Source of the DNA: Bradyrhizobium sp. 4
GTDB taxonomy: Bacteria; Pseudomonadota; Alphaproteobacteria; Rhizobiales; Xanthobacteraceae
Reading direction: 5' to 3'
DNA: 64,000 nt
NCBI RefSeq assembly: GCF_023100905.1
Contig: NZ_CP064686.1
Location: forward strand, 7,404,001 to 7,468,000
Shown: positions 1 to 8,877 of the stretch, piece after piece
How the letters are laid out: every line of letters starts with the position of its first letter
How positions within the stretch are numbered: the first letter of the stretch is position 1
Translations under genes and position numbers: made by a program
Notes under the pieces: model-generated
The model's input: only the letters and a program-made list of their open reading frames with translations
Told to the model about the DNA's origin: nothing
The model's database searches: none

Positions 1-987
1 TATCTCGTCGACCACTTTGGCGCGCGACGGATCCTGCTGGGCGGTCTCACCCTCGGCGGCTTCGCGCTGATCCTGCTCGGCCTGCATCTCAGCTACACCT
101 CGCTGATCGCCTGCGCCGTGCTGCTCGGGCTCGCCAACAGCGTCTACCATCCCGCCGATTACGCCATCCTTGCAGAGCACATGGATGAAGCGCGGATGGG
201 CCGCGCCTTCTCGATCCATACTTTTGCCGGCTATTTCGGCGGCGCGGTGGCGCCCGCGATCGTCGCCGCGATGGTCATCGTGTCCGGCGGCGCCGGTGCG
301 CTGATCGCATCGGGCGCGATCGGCGTTCTGGTCGCGCTGTTGCTGGTGACGATGAACATTCCCGATGCCGGCGCGCACAAGACCAAGCCGGGCACCGAGA
401 ACGCACCTAAACAAGCCGTGATCACGCCGGCGCTGATCACGCTGACGGCGCTGTTCATGCTGCTCAGCCTGTCGGTCGCCGGCATCAACAATTTCGGCGT
501 GGTAGCGCTGATGAGTGGCTATGGCGTCACCTATTCCGCGGCCAATGTCGCGCTCACCGCCTTCCTTGGTGCAAGCGCCGCCGGCGTGCTCGCGGGCGGC
601 TTCCTTGCCGACCACACCGAGCGCCACGGCTATGTCGCCGCCGCCTGCTTTGCTGCGAACGCGGCGATCGTGCTGCTGATCGCGCTGGTCACGCTGCCGG
701 GCTGGGCGCTGATCGCCACGATGGCGACCGCGGGATTCCTCTCCGGCGTGATCGCGCCCTCGCGCGACATGCTGGTGCGCAATGCAGCACCTCCCGGCGC
801 GGCCGGCCGCGCCTTCGGCATCGTCTCCACCGGCTTCAATCTCGGCGGCATCGTCAGCCCGCTGCTGTTCGGCTGGATCATGGACCAGAGCGCGCCGCAT
901 TGGGTGTTCGGGGCGTCCGTGATCTTCATGCTCGCGACGGTGGTGCTGTCGCCGTTCACGGAGCGGAAGCGGCGGCCGCAAACCTAA
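1..987 (+). CDS. MFS transporter, 5' end cut by window edge
   Basis: The reading frame is open from base 1 to a TAA stop at 985-987, giving the last 328 residues of a major facilitator superfamily permease. The visible part starts inside the N-terminal half, with a YLVDHFGARR loop that resembles the cytoplasmic loop 2-3 MFS motif (G-x-x-x-D-x-x-GRR). About nine to ten hydrophobic helices follow, with a long hydrophilic central loop around residues 118-135 (DAGAHKTKPGTENAPKQ). The second half has a matching ADHTERHG loop. The substrate cannot be told. It is convergent with the next MFS gene, and a palindromic element lies between them. The family call is firm; the true start lies outside the window. 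Confidence 0.85.
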   Translation, partial: YLVDHFGARRILLGGLTLGGFALILLGLHLSYTSLIACAVLLGLANSVYHPADYAILAEHMDEARMGRAFSIHTFAGYFGGAVAPAIVAAMVIVSGGAGALIASGAIGVLVALLLVTMNIPDAGAHKTKPGTENAPKQAVITPALITLTALFMLLSLSVAGINNFGVVALMSGYGVTYSAANVALTAFLGASAAGVLAGGFLADHTERHGYVAAACFAANAAIVLLIALVTLPGWALIATMATAGFLSGVIAPSRDMLVRNAAPPGAAGRAFGIVSTGFNLGGIVSPLLFGWIMDQSAPHWVFGASVIFMLATVVLSPFTERKRRPQT

Positions 988-996
988 TCGTGTCCC

Positions 997-1024
997 GGCC
1001 TGGAGCGCAATTGCGCGCCAGGCC
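997..1024. repeat. Imperfect palindrome between convergent MFS genes
   Basis: The arms GGCCTGG-A-GCGCAA and TTGCGC-G-CCAGGCC form a 28-base near-perfect palindrome with one mismatched pair. It shares the central GCGCAATTGCGC core and the flanking CCCGGCC with the elements at 16460-16622 and 60051-60094. It sits between two converging stop codons, so its RNA hairpin could serve as a terminator in both directions, though no T-run follows. Confidence 0.6.
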
Positions 1025-1063
1025 AGAACGACGATTGTAATTGGGTTTGGCGGAGCCCGCCCC

Positions 1064-2410
1064 TTACGTCGGCGACACCGCGCTCTTCAGCGGCGCGGCC
1101 TGCGGCGTAGCTCCACCGGTCAGCCTGGCCTTTTCCGTGTTGGGCCAGAGCAGGAGCAGCCCGAGCAGGCCGGAGCCGACCATGATCGCGGCGTTGATGG
1201 TGAAGCCGGTCATGTAGCCGTCGAGCATGCTGCCGGCACGCTGGATCACGCTGCCCATCACCAGCGGCGCGATGATGCCCGAAAGCGTATAGAGCGCGCC
1301 ATAGATCGCGAGAACCGCGCCGCGCTGCGACGTCGGCGTGAACTCGCCGAGCATGGGCGGGCAGACGACGTAGATCGCGCCGCACAGGCCCGAGCCGACC
1401 ACGAGCAGGGCGATCTGAAGGCCGGCGCCTTGGACGTGCGGCATCATCGCGAGGATCAGGCCGCCGACGATCAGCGGCACCGAGCCGAGCACGCCGCGGG
1501 AGATCCGCGACGTGTAGCCGCGTGCCAGCATCACCTGCGAGATCCAGCCCGTGAGAATGACGATGGTCGCACCGAACACCCAAGGCAGGATCGAGACGAA
1601 GCCCGCCTGAGACTGCGAGAAGCCGAGGCCCTTGACGATGAAGGGCGTGAACCAGGTGAGCCCGAGCGACAGCGCCCAATAGGCGCCGAAGGTTGCGGTC
1701 ACGCAGCCGATGAAGGTGCGCGATGTCAGGAGCTGGAGATAGGGTATTTTCGGTTCGATCACGGCCGATGCGTGGGTGTCCAGCGGGCCTTCCTTGCCGA
1801 GTGCGAGCCAGGCGGCGACCCAGATCAGACCGACGATTCCAAGCGCACCGAACGCATAGTGCCAGGAATGATTGACGATGATCCAGTTCAGCGCCGGGAC
1901 CGCCAGGATCACGCCAAAGGCCGAACCCTGCGATAGGATTGCGGTCGGCATCGTGCGCTTCTCGTCGGGGAACCATTTGTAGACTGCGTGCATCGCCACC
2001 GAGGCCGCCGGGCCTTCGCCGGCGCCGAGCACGATGCGGCAGATCACGAGCGTGGTGAAAGAGACGGTGCCGACCATCGGAAACTGCGTCAGCGCCCAGA
2101 TCACCGCGAGCGTCAACAGCACCCAGCGGGTCGGTACCTTGTTGACGATGAAGCCGACCACGATCGCCGAGATCGAGAACAGGAAGAAGAACGACGAGCC
2201 GAGCAGACCGAACTGCTCGGGCTCGAGCTTCAGCTCGGTCATGATCGGAACGCCCGCGAGACCGACGACGATCTTGTCTGCGAAGTTCACCAGCATGAAA
2301 AGAAACAGGAGAAATGTAACTGTCCAGGCACCCTTTGGCGTTTCCTTCGACGTTTCCTTGGACATCCCCGTCATCTTGCCCGCCGCGGGCTGCGTTGCCT
2401 GAGCGCTCAT
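1064..2410 (-). CDS. MFS transporter, anion:cation symporter-like
   Basis: A 448-residue permease with a 29-residue hydrophilic N-terminus followed by 12 predicted helices. The first loop, NFADKIVVGLAGVPIM, and the LGAGEGPAASVAMHAVYKWFP segment around residues 125-140 look like the ACS (anion:cation symporter) branch of the MFS, which takes up organic acids such as tartrate, phthalate or hexuronates. I placed the start at the ATG at 2408-2410 because a GGGGAG site precedes it by about five bases. The frame stays open another 33 codons upstream, but that part is basic and non-conserved in character. The gene diverges from the ABC operon that starts at 2556. The substrate is unknown. Confidence 0.85.
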   Translation of the reverse strand: MSAQATQPAAGKMTGMSKETSKETPKGAWTVTFLLFLFMLVNFADKIVVGLAGVPIMTELKLEPEQFGLLGSSFFFLFSISAIVVGFIVNKVPTRWVLLTLAVIWALTQFPMVGTVSFTTLVICRIVLGAGEGPAASVAMHAVYKWFPDEKRTMPTAILSQGSAFGVILAVPALNWIIVNHSWHYAFGALGIVGLIWVAAWLALGKEGPLDTHASAVIEPKIPYLQLLTSRTFIGCVTATFGAYWALSLGLTWFTPFIVKGLGFSQSQAGFVSILPWVFGATIVILTGWISQVMLARGYTSRISRGVLGSVPLIVGGLILAMMPHVQGAGLQIALLVVGSGLCGAIYVVCPPMLGEFTPTSQRGAVLAIYGALYTLSGIIAPLVMGSVIQRAGSMLDGYMTGFTINAAIMVGSGLLGLLLLWPNTEKARLTGGATPQAAPLKSAVSPT

Positions 2411-2555
2411 CGTTCTCCCCGTCGTCCCTTTTTGGCACTTTTTTGATTTGGTCCTCTTAGGAGCTAACAACGGCTTCAAGACCAACGCAACCCGGCATTT
2501 CCGCAGCAAGTGTGCTACGCAGCAATTCCGCTAATTCCGTCCGGCGCCATTCATC

Positions 2556-3209
2556 GTGCTGAGCATCCGAAACCTCTCCAAGACGTTCTCTTCGGCCGGT
2601 GAGCCGGTCCATGTGCTGCGCGGCGTCGATCTCGACCTCAAGGCCGGCGAACGCGTCGCGCTGACCGGCGAGTCCGGCAGCGGCAAGAGCACGCTGTTGC
2701 ACCTGATTGCAGGGCTCGATGCTGCCGATAGCGGCACGATCCGACTGGAAGATACCGAGGTCACCAAATTGTCCGATGCGGGACGCGCCGGCCTGCGGCG
2801 GGACCGGATCGGCCTGGTGTTTCAACAGTACAATTTGATCCCGAGTCTGTCGGTCGGAGACAATCTGGTGTTTCAGGCGCGGATCGCCGGCCGGTACGAC
2901 GCAGCTTGGTATAAAGAGCTGATCGAACGTCTCGGGCTTGGCGGCCTGCTCAAGCGTTATCCAGAACAATTATCGGGCGGACAGCAGCAACGGGTCGCGA
3001 TTGGCCGGGCGCTGGCGACAAAGCCGTCGTTGCTGTTGGCGGACGAGCCGACCGGCAATCTCGACGAGGCCACCGCCGAGGACGTGCTGGCCCTGACGCG
3101 CGACCTCGTCACGCGCACCGGCTGCGGCTTTCTGATGGTGACGCACAGCCTGCATCTGGCCGCGACACTCGATCGCCACGTCAATCTGCATGCCGGGCGG
3201 ATCGCATGA
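2556..3209 (+). CDS. ABC exporter ATPase, AttE/LolD-like
   Basis: A 217-residue ABC ATPase of the MacB/LolD type. Visible motifs are Walker A GESGSGKST (residues 39-47), Q-loop FQQYN, signature LSGGQQQR, Walker B LLLADEPTGNL and the switch histidine in VTHS. It starts with GTG at 2556; no strong Shine-Dalgarno sequence is visible. Its last four bases overlap the ATG of the permease gene (ATGA), so the two are translationally coupled. With the FtsX-type permease and the CrtC/lipocalin-like protein that follow, it matches the order of the predicted AttEFGH system first noted at the Agrobacterium att locus. The cargo is unknown. Such ATPases usually drive mechanotransmission or lipoprotein/lipid release rather than import. 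Confidence 0.88.
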   Translation: MLSIRNLSKTFSSAGEPVHVLRGVDLDLKAGERVALTGESGSGKSTLLHLIAGLDAADSGTIRLEDTEVTKLSDAGRAGLRRDRIGLVFQQYNLIPSLSVGDNLVFQARIAGRYDAAWYKELIERLGLGGLLKRYPEQLSGGQQQRVAIGRALATKPSLLLADEPTGNLDEATAEDVLALTRDLVTRTGCGFLMVTHSLHLAATLDRHVNLHAGRIA

Positions 3210-5668
3210 GGCGCGCGCTCTGGGTCCTCGCCGTGCTGCTCAGCCATTGGCGGCGCCACAAGATGCAGTTCGCGACGCTCCTGATCGGGCTGATAGCGGC
3301 GACTGCGCTGTGGAGCGGCGTGCAGGCGATCAACCAGCAGGCCCGCAACGCCTATGACCGCGCCGCGGCAACCTTCGGCGGCGCGCGCACGCCGATGCTG
3401 GTCGCGCCTGATGCCGCGACCTTTCCGCAGGAATTGTTCGTCAAGCTCCGCCGCGCCGGCTGGCCGGTCTCGCCGATGCTGGAAGGACGGGTCCAGGTCA
3501 ACGGGCGTTCGGTCCGGCTGCTCGGCATCGAGCCGGTGACGCTGCCGGTCGATGTCGGCAATGCACCTCGGCTCGGCGCCGCCGATCTAAGCAGCTTCGT
3601 CGCGCCGCCGGGCCAGACGCTGGTGGCGAAGGAAACGCTGAGCGATTTGCAGGAGCAGGAGGGCGCGGCACCAGCGATCAGCAACGGCGCAAAACTGCCG
3701 CCGCTGCGGGCGCTGCCGCAGCTCGTGCCCGACGTGCTCGTGGTCGATATCGGCGTGGCGCAGCGGCTGCTGAACAAGCCGGACCAGACCTCGCGGCTTT
3801 TGATCGGCAAGCCCAAGGGCAAGCCCGCGCCCTTAGCGAGCGTCGTCGGCGACCGCTTGCAGCGGGTTGAGCCGGATGCGGAGACTGAGCTGGAGCGCCT
3901 CACCGACAGCTTTCATCTCAACCTCACTGCGTTCGGCCTGCTGTCGTTCTTCGTCGGTCTTTTCATCGTCAATTCAGCCGTCGGCCTGGCCTTCGAGCAG
4001 CGGCTGCCGATGCTGCGTACGCTGCGGGCCTGCGGTGCCTCGGCGCGACTGGTCAACACCGTGCTGGTTGTCGAGCTCGTGGCGCTGTCGCTGATCGCAG
4101 GCCTGATCGGGCTTGCCTGCGGCTATTTCATTGCGGCCGCGCTCTTGCCCGACGTCGCAGCATCCCTGCGTGGACTCTATGGCGCGCAGATCCCGGGGCA
4201 GCTCAGCTTGCGTCCCGAATGGTGGCTCGCCGGGATCGGCATCAGCATTGCCGGTGCGCTTGTTGCCGCGGCGACCAGCCTGATCAAGGCTGTCAGGATG
4301 CCGGTGCTGGCGACCGCGCAGCCGCGCGCCTGGCAACAGAGGCAGCGCCGTTGGCTGATTCTGCAAAGCGTAGCTGCCGGCGCCGTGTTCGCGCTCGCGC
4401 TGTTGCTGCTCCAGTACGGACAATCGCTGATCGCGGGCTTTGGCGTGCTGGCAGCGCTGATGCTCGGCGCCGCGTTGATCCTGCCGGCCTTCCTCGACAT
4501 CATCCTGCAAACCGGGCAGCGTTTCGCGCGGAGGCCGCTCGCGCTGTGGTTCTGGGCGGACAGCCGGCAGCAGCTCTCGGGTTTGTCGCTGGCGCTGATG
4601 GCGCTGCTGCTCGCGCTCGCCGTCAATGTCGGGGTGTCCACCATGGTGGAAACGTTCAGCCGCACCTTCATCGGCTGGCTCAACGGGCGGCTCGCAGCCG
4701 ACGTCTACATCAGCGCCTCCGACAACGCCAAAGGCGTCGCGATCCGCAACTGGCTGAAGGAGCGCAGCGACGTCCAGGCGATCCTGTCGGGCGGACGCGC
4801 CGAGGCGCAGGTGCAGGGCCAGCCGGTCGAGCTGCTCGGCCTGCCCGATCATGCGCTGTATCGCGAGCGCTGGCCGCTGCTGGAAGCCGCGCCCCGTGCC
4901 TGGACCCGGCTCGTGCCCGGTAATGCCGCGTTCATCAGCGAGCAGCTGAGCCGCCGCCTCAACGTCCGCGTCGGCGACGTCGTTGACGTCCCGGCGCCGG
5001 GCGGCACCTGGGAGCTCGACATCGTCGGCATCTATGCCGACTACGGCAACCCCAAGGGCCAGCTTGCGGTGAATGTCGCGGCGCTGATCCGGCAATTTCC
5101 GCAGACGCCGCAGACACGCATCGGTCTCATCGTCGCGAAGGAGAATATCCCCGGCCTGATCACGGCGTTGCAGAAGCAGTTTGCGCTCGACGAGCGCAGC
5201 GTCGCCGACCAGGCGACGGTCAAGGCGGAATCGATCCGGATCTTCAACCGCACCTTTGCGGTGACGTCGGCGCTGAACGCGTTCACGCTCGGCGTCGCCG
5301 GGATCGCGCTTCTGACCAGCCTTCTCACACTGGCGAACTCGCGCCTGCCGCAACTCGCACCGCTCTGGGCGATCGGCATCACGCGGCCACGCCTTGCCGC
5401 GATCGAGCTGACCAAGACGCTGTCGGTCGCGCTGTTCACGTCGCTCCTGGCCGTGCCGCTCGGCCTGCTGGTGGCGTGGTGCCTGATCGCGATCGTCAAC
5501 GTGAAGGCCTTTGGCTGGCGGCTGCCGTTCCATGTGTTTCCGCTGCAACTGGTCGAGCTGGTCGCAGTCGCGCTGTTCGCCTCGTTGCTTGCCGCCCTGC
5601 TGCCGATGATCCGACTGGCCCGGATGCAGCCGGCGAGCCTCGTCAAGGTGTTTGCCAATGAGCGCTAA
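3206..5668 (+). CDS. FtsX-family ABC permease, fused AttF/AttG-like
   Basis: An 820-residue integral membrane protein. The N-terminal helix (residues 18-38) is followed by a large periplasmic domain to about residue 235. Four helices with the first FtsX core follow (about 240-350), then a second helix bundle (about 390-480), a second periplasmic domain (about 490-670) and a C-terminal FtsX core (about 685-810). This duplicated layout is typical of LolCE/MacB-like permeases fused into one chain, and corresponds to AttF plus AttG in one polypeptide. It overlaps the ATPase gene by 4 bp and the downstream AttH-like gene by 11 bp, so the three form one tight operon. Confidence 0.85.
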   Translation: MRRALWVLAVLLSHWRRHKMQFATLLIGLIAATALWSGVQAINQQARNAYDRAAATFGGARTPMLVAPDAATFPQELFVKLRRAGWPVSPMLEGRVQVNGRSVRLLGIEPVTLPVDVGNAPRLGAADLSSFVAPPGQTLVAKETLSDLQEQEGAAPAISNGAKLPPLRALPQLVPDVLVVDIGVAQRLLNKPDQTSRLLIGKPKGKPAPLASVVGDRLQRVEPDAETELERLTDSFHLNLTAFGLLSFFVGLFIVNSAVGLAFEQRLPMLRTLRACGASARLVNTVLVVELVALSLIAGLIGLACGYFIAAALLPDVAASLRGLYGAQIPGQLSLRPEWWLAGIGISIAGALVAAATSLIKAVRMPVLATAQPRAWQQRQRRWLILQSVAAGAVFALALLLLQYGQSLIAGFGVLAALMLGAALILPAFLDIILQTGQRFARRPLALWFWADSRQQLSGLSLALMALLLALAVNVGVSTMVETFSRTFIGWLNGRLAADVYISASDNAKGVAIRNWLKERSDVQAILSGGRAEAQVQGQPVELLGLPDHALYRERWPLLEAAPRAWTRLVPGNAAFISEQLSRRLNVRVGDVVDVPAPGGTWELDIVGIYADYGNPKGQLAVNVAALIRQFPQTPQTRIGLIVAKENIPGLITALQKQFALDERSVADQATVKAESIRIFNRTFAVTSALNAFTLGVAGIALLTSLLTLANSRLPQLAPLWAIGITRPRLAAIELTKTLSVALFTSLLAVPLGLLVAWCLIAIVNVKAFGWRLPFHVFPLQLVELVAVALFASLLAALLPMIRLARMQPASLVKVFANER

Positions 5669-6740
5669 CGGGATATCGCGGCGCACCTTCGCCGGCGGCA
5701 TCGCCGCGCTCGCGGCAGTCCGCCGCGCAGGCGCGCAAGGCTATGCCGGGCTCGGCGCGACGGCCGACGGCTTTGCCAAGGTCACGCCGGGAAAGACGTT
5801 CGCCTTTCCGGGCGATCACGGGCCGCATCCTGAGTTTCGCATCGAGTGGTGGTATCTCACGGCGAATCTCATTGATGCCAGCGGCGCGGCGTGCGGCCTG
5901 CAATGGACGCTGTTTCGCCAGGCGACGCAGCCGGGGCCGCAGAGCGAAGGCTGGGCCAATCAGCAGGTGTGGATGGCGCATGCGGCGGTGACGCGCGCCG
6001 ACACCCACCGCTTCAATGAGCTGTTTTCCCGCGGCGGTGTGGGGCAGGCCGGCGTCACCGTGAAACCGTTCTCGGCCTGGATCGACGATTGGGCGATGAA
6101 CGGATCCGAGCGCACCGAAGATCGCACTTTGGCGCCGCTGACGCTGACGGCCGCGGGCGCCGACTTCAGTTATGCGCTAACGTTGGAGGCCGATCGTCCG
6201 GTGGTGCTGCAAGGCGATCGCGGCTACAGCCGCAAGTCGGAGCGCGGACAGGCCTCCTACTATTACAGCCAGCCGTTCTATCGCGCCCGCGGCACGCTCA
6301 CCATCGACGACAGGCCGGTCGATGTTTCCGGCCAGGCCTGGATGGACCGCGAATGGAGCAGCCAGCCGCTCGACACCGACCAGACCGGCTGGGACTGGCT
6401 GTCGCTGCATCTGGCGTCCGGCGACAAGCTGATGCTGTACCGGCTGCGGCAGAAGGACGGCCAAAATCATCCGTTCGGCAACTTGATCTCCGCCGCCGGC
6501 GACACGCACATGATTGCGGGCGACGACATCCAGATGACTCCGAAGGCGACCGCCGAGATCGCGGGACACAAGCTGCCGGTGGAATGGCAGATCGCGATCC
6601 CCTCGCGGTCGTTCTCGATCCAGTGCAAGCCGCTCAATCCAAAGGCGTGGATGGGGACCGGTTTTTCCTATTGGGAGGGGCCGATCAGCTTTGCCGGCAC
6701 GCATGACGGCGTTGGCTATCTCGAGCTGACCGGGTATTGA
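5658..6740 (+). CDS. Tat-exported lipocalin/CrtC-like protein, AttH-like
   Basis: A 360-residue protein with a twin-arginine signal at the N-terminus (SRRTFAGGIAALAA), which predicts folded export to the periplasm. The body carries the hallmarks of the CrtC/AttH lipocalin-like family: EWWYLTANL near residue 58, LQWTLFRQA, the YYYSQPFYRARG segment and the WMDREWSSQPL signature near residue 230. CrtC is a carotenoid 1,2-hydratase, but here there are no carotenoid genes nearby and the partner is an ABC exporter, so a lipid-binding or acceptor role is more likely. ATG at 5658 is preferred over an in-frame TTG at 5652. The gene overlaps the permease by 11 bp. Confidence 0.8.
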   Translation: MSANGISRRTFAGGIAALAAVRRAGAQGYAGLGATADGFAKVTPGKTFAFPGDHGPHPEFRIEWWYLTANLIDASGAACGLQWTLFRQATQPGPQSEGWANQQVWMAHAAVTRADTHRFNELFSRGGVGQAGVTVKPFSAWIDDWAMNGSERTEDRTLAPLTLTAAGADFSYALTLEADRPVVLQGDRGYSRKSERGQASYYYSQPFYRARGTLTIDDRPVDVSGQAWMDREWSSQPLDTDQTGWDWLSLHLASGDKLMLYRLRQKDGQNHPFGNLISAAGDTHMIAGDDIQMTPKATAEIAGHKLPVEWQIAIPSRSFSIQCKPLNPKAWMGTGFSYWEGPISFAGTHDGVGYLELTGY

Positions 6741-6835
6741 AGAAGCGCGACCTGTCTAGATCCTCGTTTTGACGCGTTTTTCTTTACGCGGACCGGGTGT
6801 CGACTTCGCTCGAAAACGCTTTAAGGAAACCAACG

Positions 6836-7222
6836 ATGTATCGTCTCACCGCCCTCGTCACGCTGCTGGCGATCGCATTTTATTTCTTCACCTGCATCAA
6901 TGTCTCGCGGGCGCGGACCAAGACGGGTGTTAAGGTGCCGGCCACGTCAGGCCATCCGGATTTCGAGCGCGCGTTTCGCATTCAGATGAACACGCTGGAA
7001 TGGATGCCGATCGTCCTGCCGGCGCTGTGGCTGTTCGCGATCTATATCGGCGACGCCATCGCGGCCGGCATCGGCGCGGTGTGGATCATCGGCCGCATTG
7101 TCTATTTCATCGGCTATTCGAAGGCTGCCGCTAAACGCGGCCCGGGCTTCATGATCCAGGGCGTCGCGGCGATTGCGCTGTGGGCGGGGGCGTTGGGCGC
7201 GGTGGTGCTGCGGCTGGTGTGA
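6836..7222 (+). CDS. MAPEG family membrane protein
   Basis: A 128-residue protein with four predicted helices. It starts with a hydrophobic segment (TALVTLLAIAFYFFTCI), and has the MAPEG-like sequence FERAFRIQMNTLEWMPIVLPALW around residues 45-67, where the RxQxNxxE pattern is the family hallmark. MAPEG proteins include membrane glutathione transferases and many bacterial members of unknown function. I chose the ATG at 6836 because AAGGA lies about nine bases upstream; an in-frame GTG at 6797 would add 13 residues with no good ribosome site. It stands alone, 95 bases after the AttH-like gene. Confidence 0.8.
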   Translation: MYRLTALVTLLAIAFYFFTCINVSRARTKTGVKVPATSGHPDFERAFRIQMNTLEWMPIVLPALWLFAIYIGDAIAAGIGAVWIIGRIVYFIGYSKAAAKRGPGFMIQGVAAIALWAGALGAVVLRLV

Positions 7223-7249
7223 GGGGCGGGCAACCGCCACACCCTCAGA

Positions 7250-7371
7250 GTCGTCCCGGCGAAGGCCGGGACCCATAACCACGGGATGTGGTTTGACGAT
7301 GACTCGGAGTTACCAGTTCGCGCCCACAACTTCTCCCTGGGGTTATGGGTCCCGGCTTTCGCCGGGACGAC
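7250..7371. repeat. Paired palindromic repeat, CCCGGCGAAGGCCGGG type
   Basis: Two inverted copies (7250-7282 and 7341-7371) of a roughly 31-base unit: GTCGTCCCGGC, a short loop, GCCGGGACCCATAACC. Each arm is itself a hairpin, and the arms face each other across about 58 bases. The same unit recurs at 8713-8839 and in altered form at 16460-16622, with a single half copy at 28122-28147. This looks like a Bradyrhizobium-type REP/BIME element. It lies between the convergent MAPEG and solute-binding genes. Confidence 0.85.
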
Positions 7372-7398
7372 ATAGGAGTTATTGGCGCGGTCCTGGCC

Positions 7399-8592
7399 CT
7401 ACTTCGTCAGCGGACAGCCGCTCTCCTTGGCCGTGAAGAACGCCTTCTCGCCGGGAACGACCGCGAGCTGCTTGTAATAGTCCCAGGGCTTCTTCGATTC
7501 CGAGGGCTTCTTCACTTCGAACAGATACATGTCGTGGACCATGCGGCCGTTCTCGAGCACCTTGCCGCCTTGCGCGAAGTCGTCGTCGACCGGCAACTCC
7601 TTCAGCTTCTTGGCGACCGCATCCGGATCCTTGGTGCCAGCGGCCTTGACCGCCTTGAGATAGCTCAGCGTCGCCGAATAGGTGCCGGCCTGGATCATGT
7701 TCGGCATCCGGCCGGTGCGCTTGAGAAAGCGTTCACCGAGATTGCGGGTGCGGTCGTTGATGTCCCAGTAATAGCCCTCGGTCAGCACCAGGCCTTGCGC
7801 GGCCTGCAAGCCGAGACCGTTCACTTCGGCGAGCGTCATCAAGAGGCCCGCGAGCTTCTGGCCACCGGAGACGATGCCGAACTCGGACGCCTGCTTGATC
7901 GAGTTGGTGGTGTCGAGGCCGGCATTGGCAAGGCCGACGATCTTCGCCTTCGAGCTCTGCGCCTGGAGCAGGAAGGAGGAGAAGTCCGAGGAGTTGAGCG
8001 GCACGCGCACCGAACCGAGCACCTTGCCGCCATTGGCGGTGACGATCTCGCTGGTGTCCTTCTCCAGCGCGTAGCCGAAGGCATAGTCCGCAGTGAGGAA
8101 GAACCAGCTGTCGCCGCCGGCCTTGGTCAGCGAGCCGCCGGTGCCGACGCCGAGCGCGCGGGTGTCATAGGCCCAGTGGAAACCATAGGGCTGGCAGGCA
8201 TCGCCGGTGAGGCGCGAGGTCGCAGCGCCAACCACGATGTCGATCTTCTTCTTTTCCTTGGAGAGCTCGTGGATCGCGAGCGCGACTGATGAGGTCGTCA
8301 GCTCCGTGATCATGTCGACGTTCTCGACATCGTACCAGCGCCGCGCGATGGAGGTCGCGAGATCCGGCTTGTTCTGGTGGTCGGCGGTGACGAGTTCCAC
8401 CTTCTGGCCCAGCACCTCGCCGCCGAAATCCTCGATCGCCATCCTGGCGGCCTCGACCGACCATTTGCCGCCGTAATCGGCGTAGACGCCGGACTGGTCG
8501 TTGAGGATGCCGATCTTGACGCCTTGCGCAGAGGCCGGCGCGGCCGCCAGCAAGGCCGAAATTGCGACAGCGGCCAAAAGTGCTGATTTCAT
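7399..8592 (-). CDS. ABC solute-binding protein, LivK/branched-chain type
   Basis: A 397-residue periplasmic binding protein. A Sec signal peptide (residues 1-22, ending ASA) leads into VKIGILNDQSGVYADYGGKWSVEA, the start typical of family 4 (hydrophobic amino acid/aromatic) binding proteins. The family's usual two-lobe spacing is followed to the end (DYYKQLAVVPGEKAF). No permease or ATPase genes lie nearby, so it must share a membrane complex encoded elsewhere or act alone. In rhizobia such orphans often bind aromatic acids, amides or amino acids; the ligand cannot be read here. The reading frame is flanked on both sides by palindromic repeats. Confidence 0.88.
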   Translation of the reverse strand: MKSALLAAVAISALLAAAPASAQGVKIGILNDQSGVYADYGGKWSVEAARMAIEDFGGEVLGQKVELVTADHQNKPDLATSIARRWYDVENVDMITELTTSSVALAIHELSKEKKKIDIVVGAATSRLTGDACQPYGFHWAYDTRALGVGTGGSLTKAGGDSWFFLTADYAFGYALEKDTSEIVTANGGKVLGSVRVPLNSSDFSSFLLQAQSSKAKIVGLANAGLDTTNSIKQASEFGIVSGGQKLAGLLMTLAEVNGLGLQAAQGLVLTEGYYWDINDRTRNLGERFLKRTGRMPNMIQAGTYSATLSYLKAVKAAGTKDPDAVAKKLKELPVDDDFAQGGKVLENGRMVHDMYLFEVKKPSESKKPWDYYKQLAVVPGEKAFFTAKESGCPLTK

Positions 8593-8712
8593 AGGTTGCT
8601 CCCAGCAGTTTTCTGTTTTGAAATCGCGCGGATACTAGTGAAGAACCCCGGCGGTGCCCATCCATTTCGGCCTAGGCCGTTAGTAGGAAAGATCGGCGTC
8701 CAACCCAATGCT

Positions 8713-8839
8713 GTCATCCCGGCGAAGGCCGGGACCCATACCGCGGAATCCATCGGTTGCATTCGGCAGGAGCACCGAACGACGAGTCTTCGCCAAACCA
8801 CGTTCGGTGGTTATGGGTCCCGGCCTTCGCCGGGACGAC
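8713..8839. repeat. Paired palindromic repeat, second copy
   Basis: A facing pair of the unit seen at 7250-7371 (left arm 8713-8741, right arm 8809-8839). The left arm starts GTCATCCC instead of GTCGTCCC, and its flank ends in CCATACC rather than CCATAACC. It occupies most of the 285-base gap between the solute-binding gene and the RND pump gene, both on the minus strand. It could attenuate read-through from the binding-protein side, but this is inference. Confidence 0.85.
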
Positions 8840-8877
8840 AGCGTGAATATTGGAGCCTCGGTTGCTGCCACTGATAC

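Noticed and set aside
984..2438. A 484-residue open frame on the minus strand
   Set aside because: It overlaps the MFS gene at 1064-2410 in another frame and translates to Arg/Asp/His-rich low-complexity sequence, typical of a high-GC shadow.
3974..5701. A 575-residue frame on the minus strand
   Set aside because: Antisense to the FtsX-type permease with a Gln/Arg/Asp-rich translation and no domain; a shadow of strong codon bias.
7250..8839. CRISPR-like array of regular repeats
   Set aside because: The units are inverted pairs with self-complementary arms and irregular spacing, so they are REP/BIME elements; no cas genes are near.
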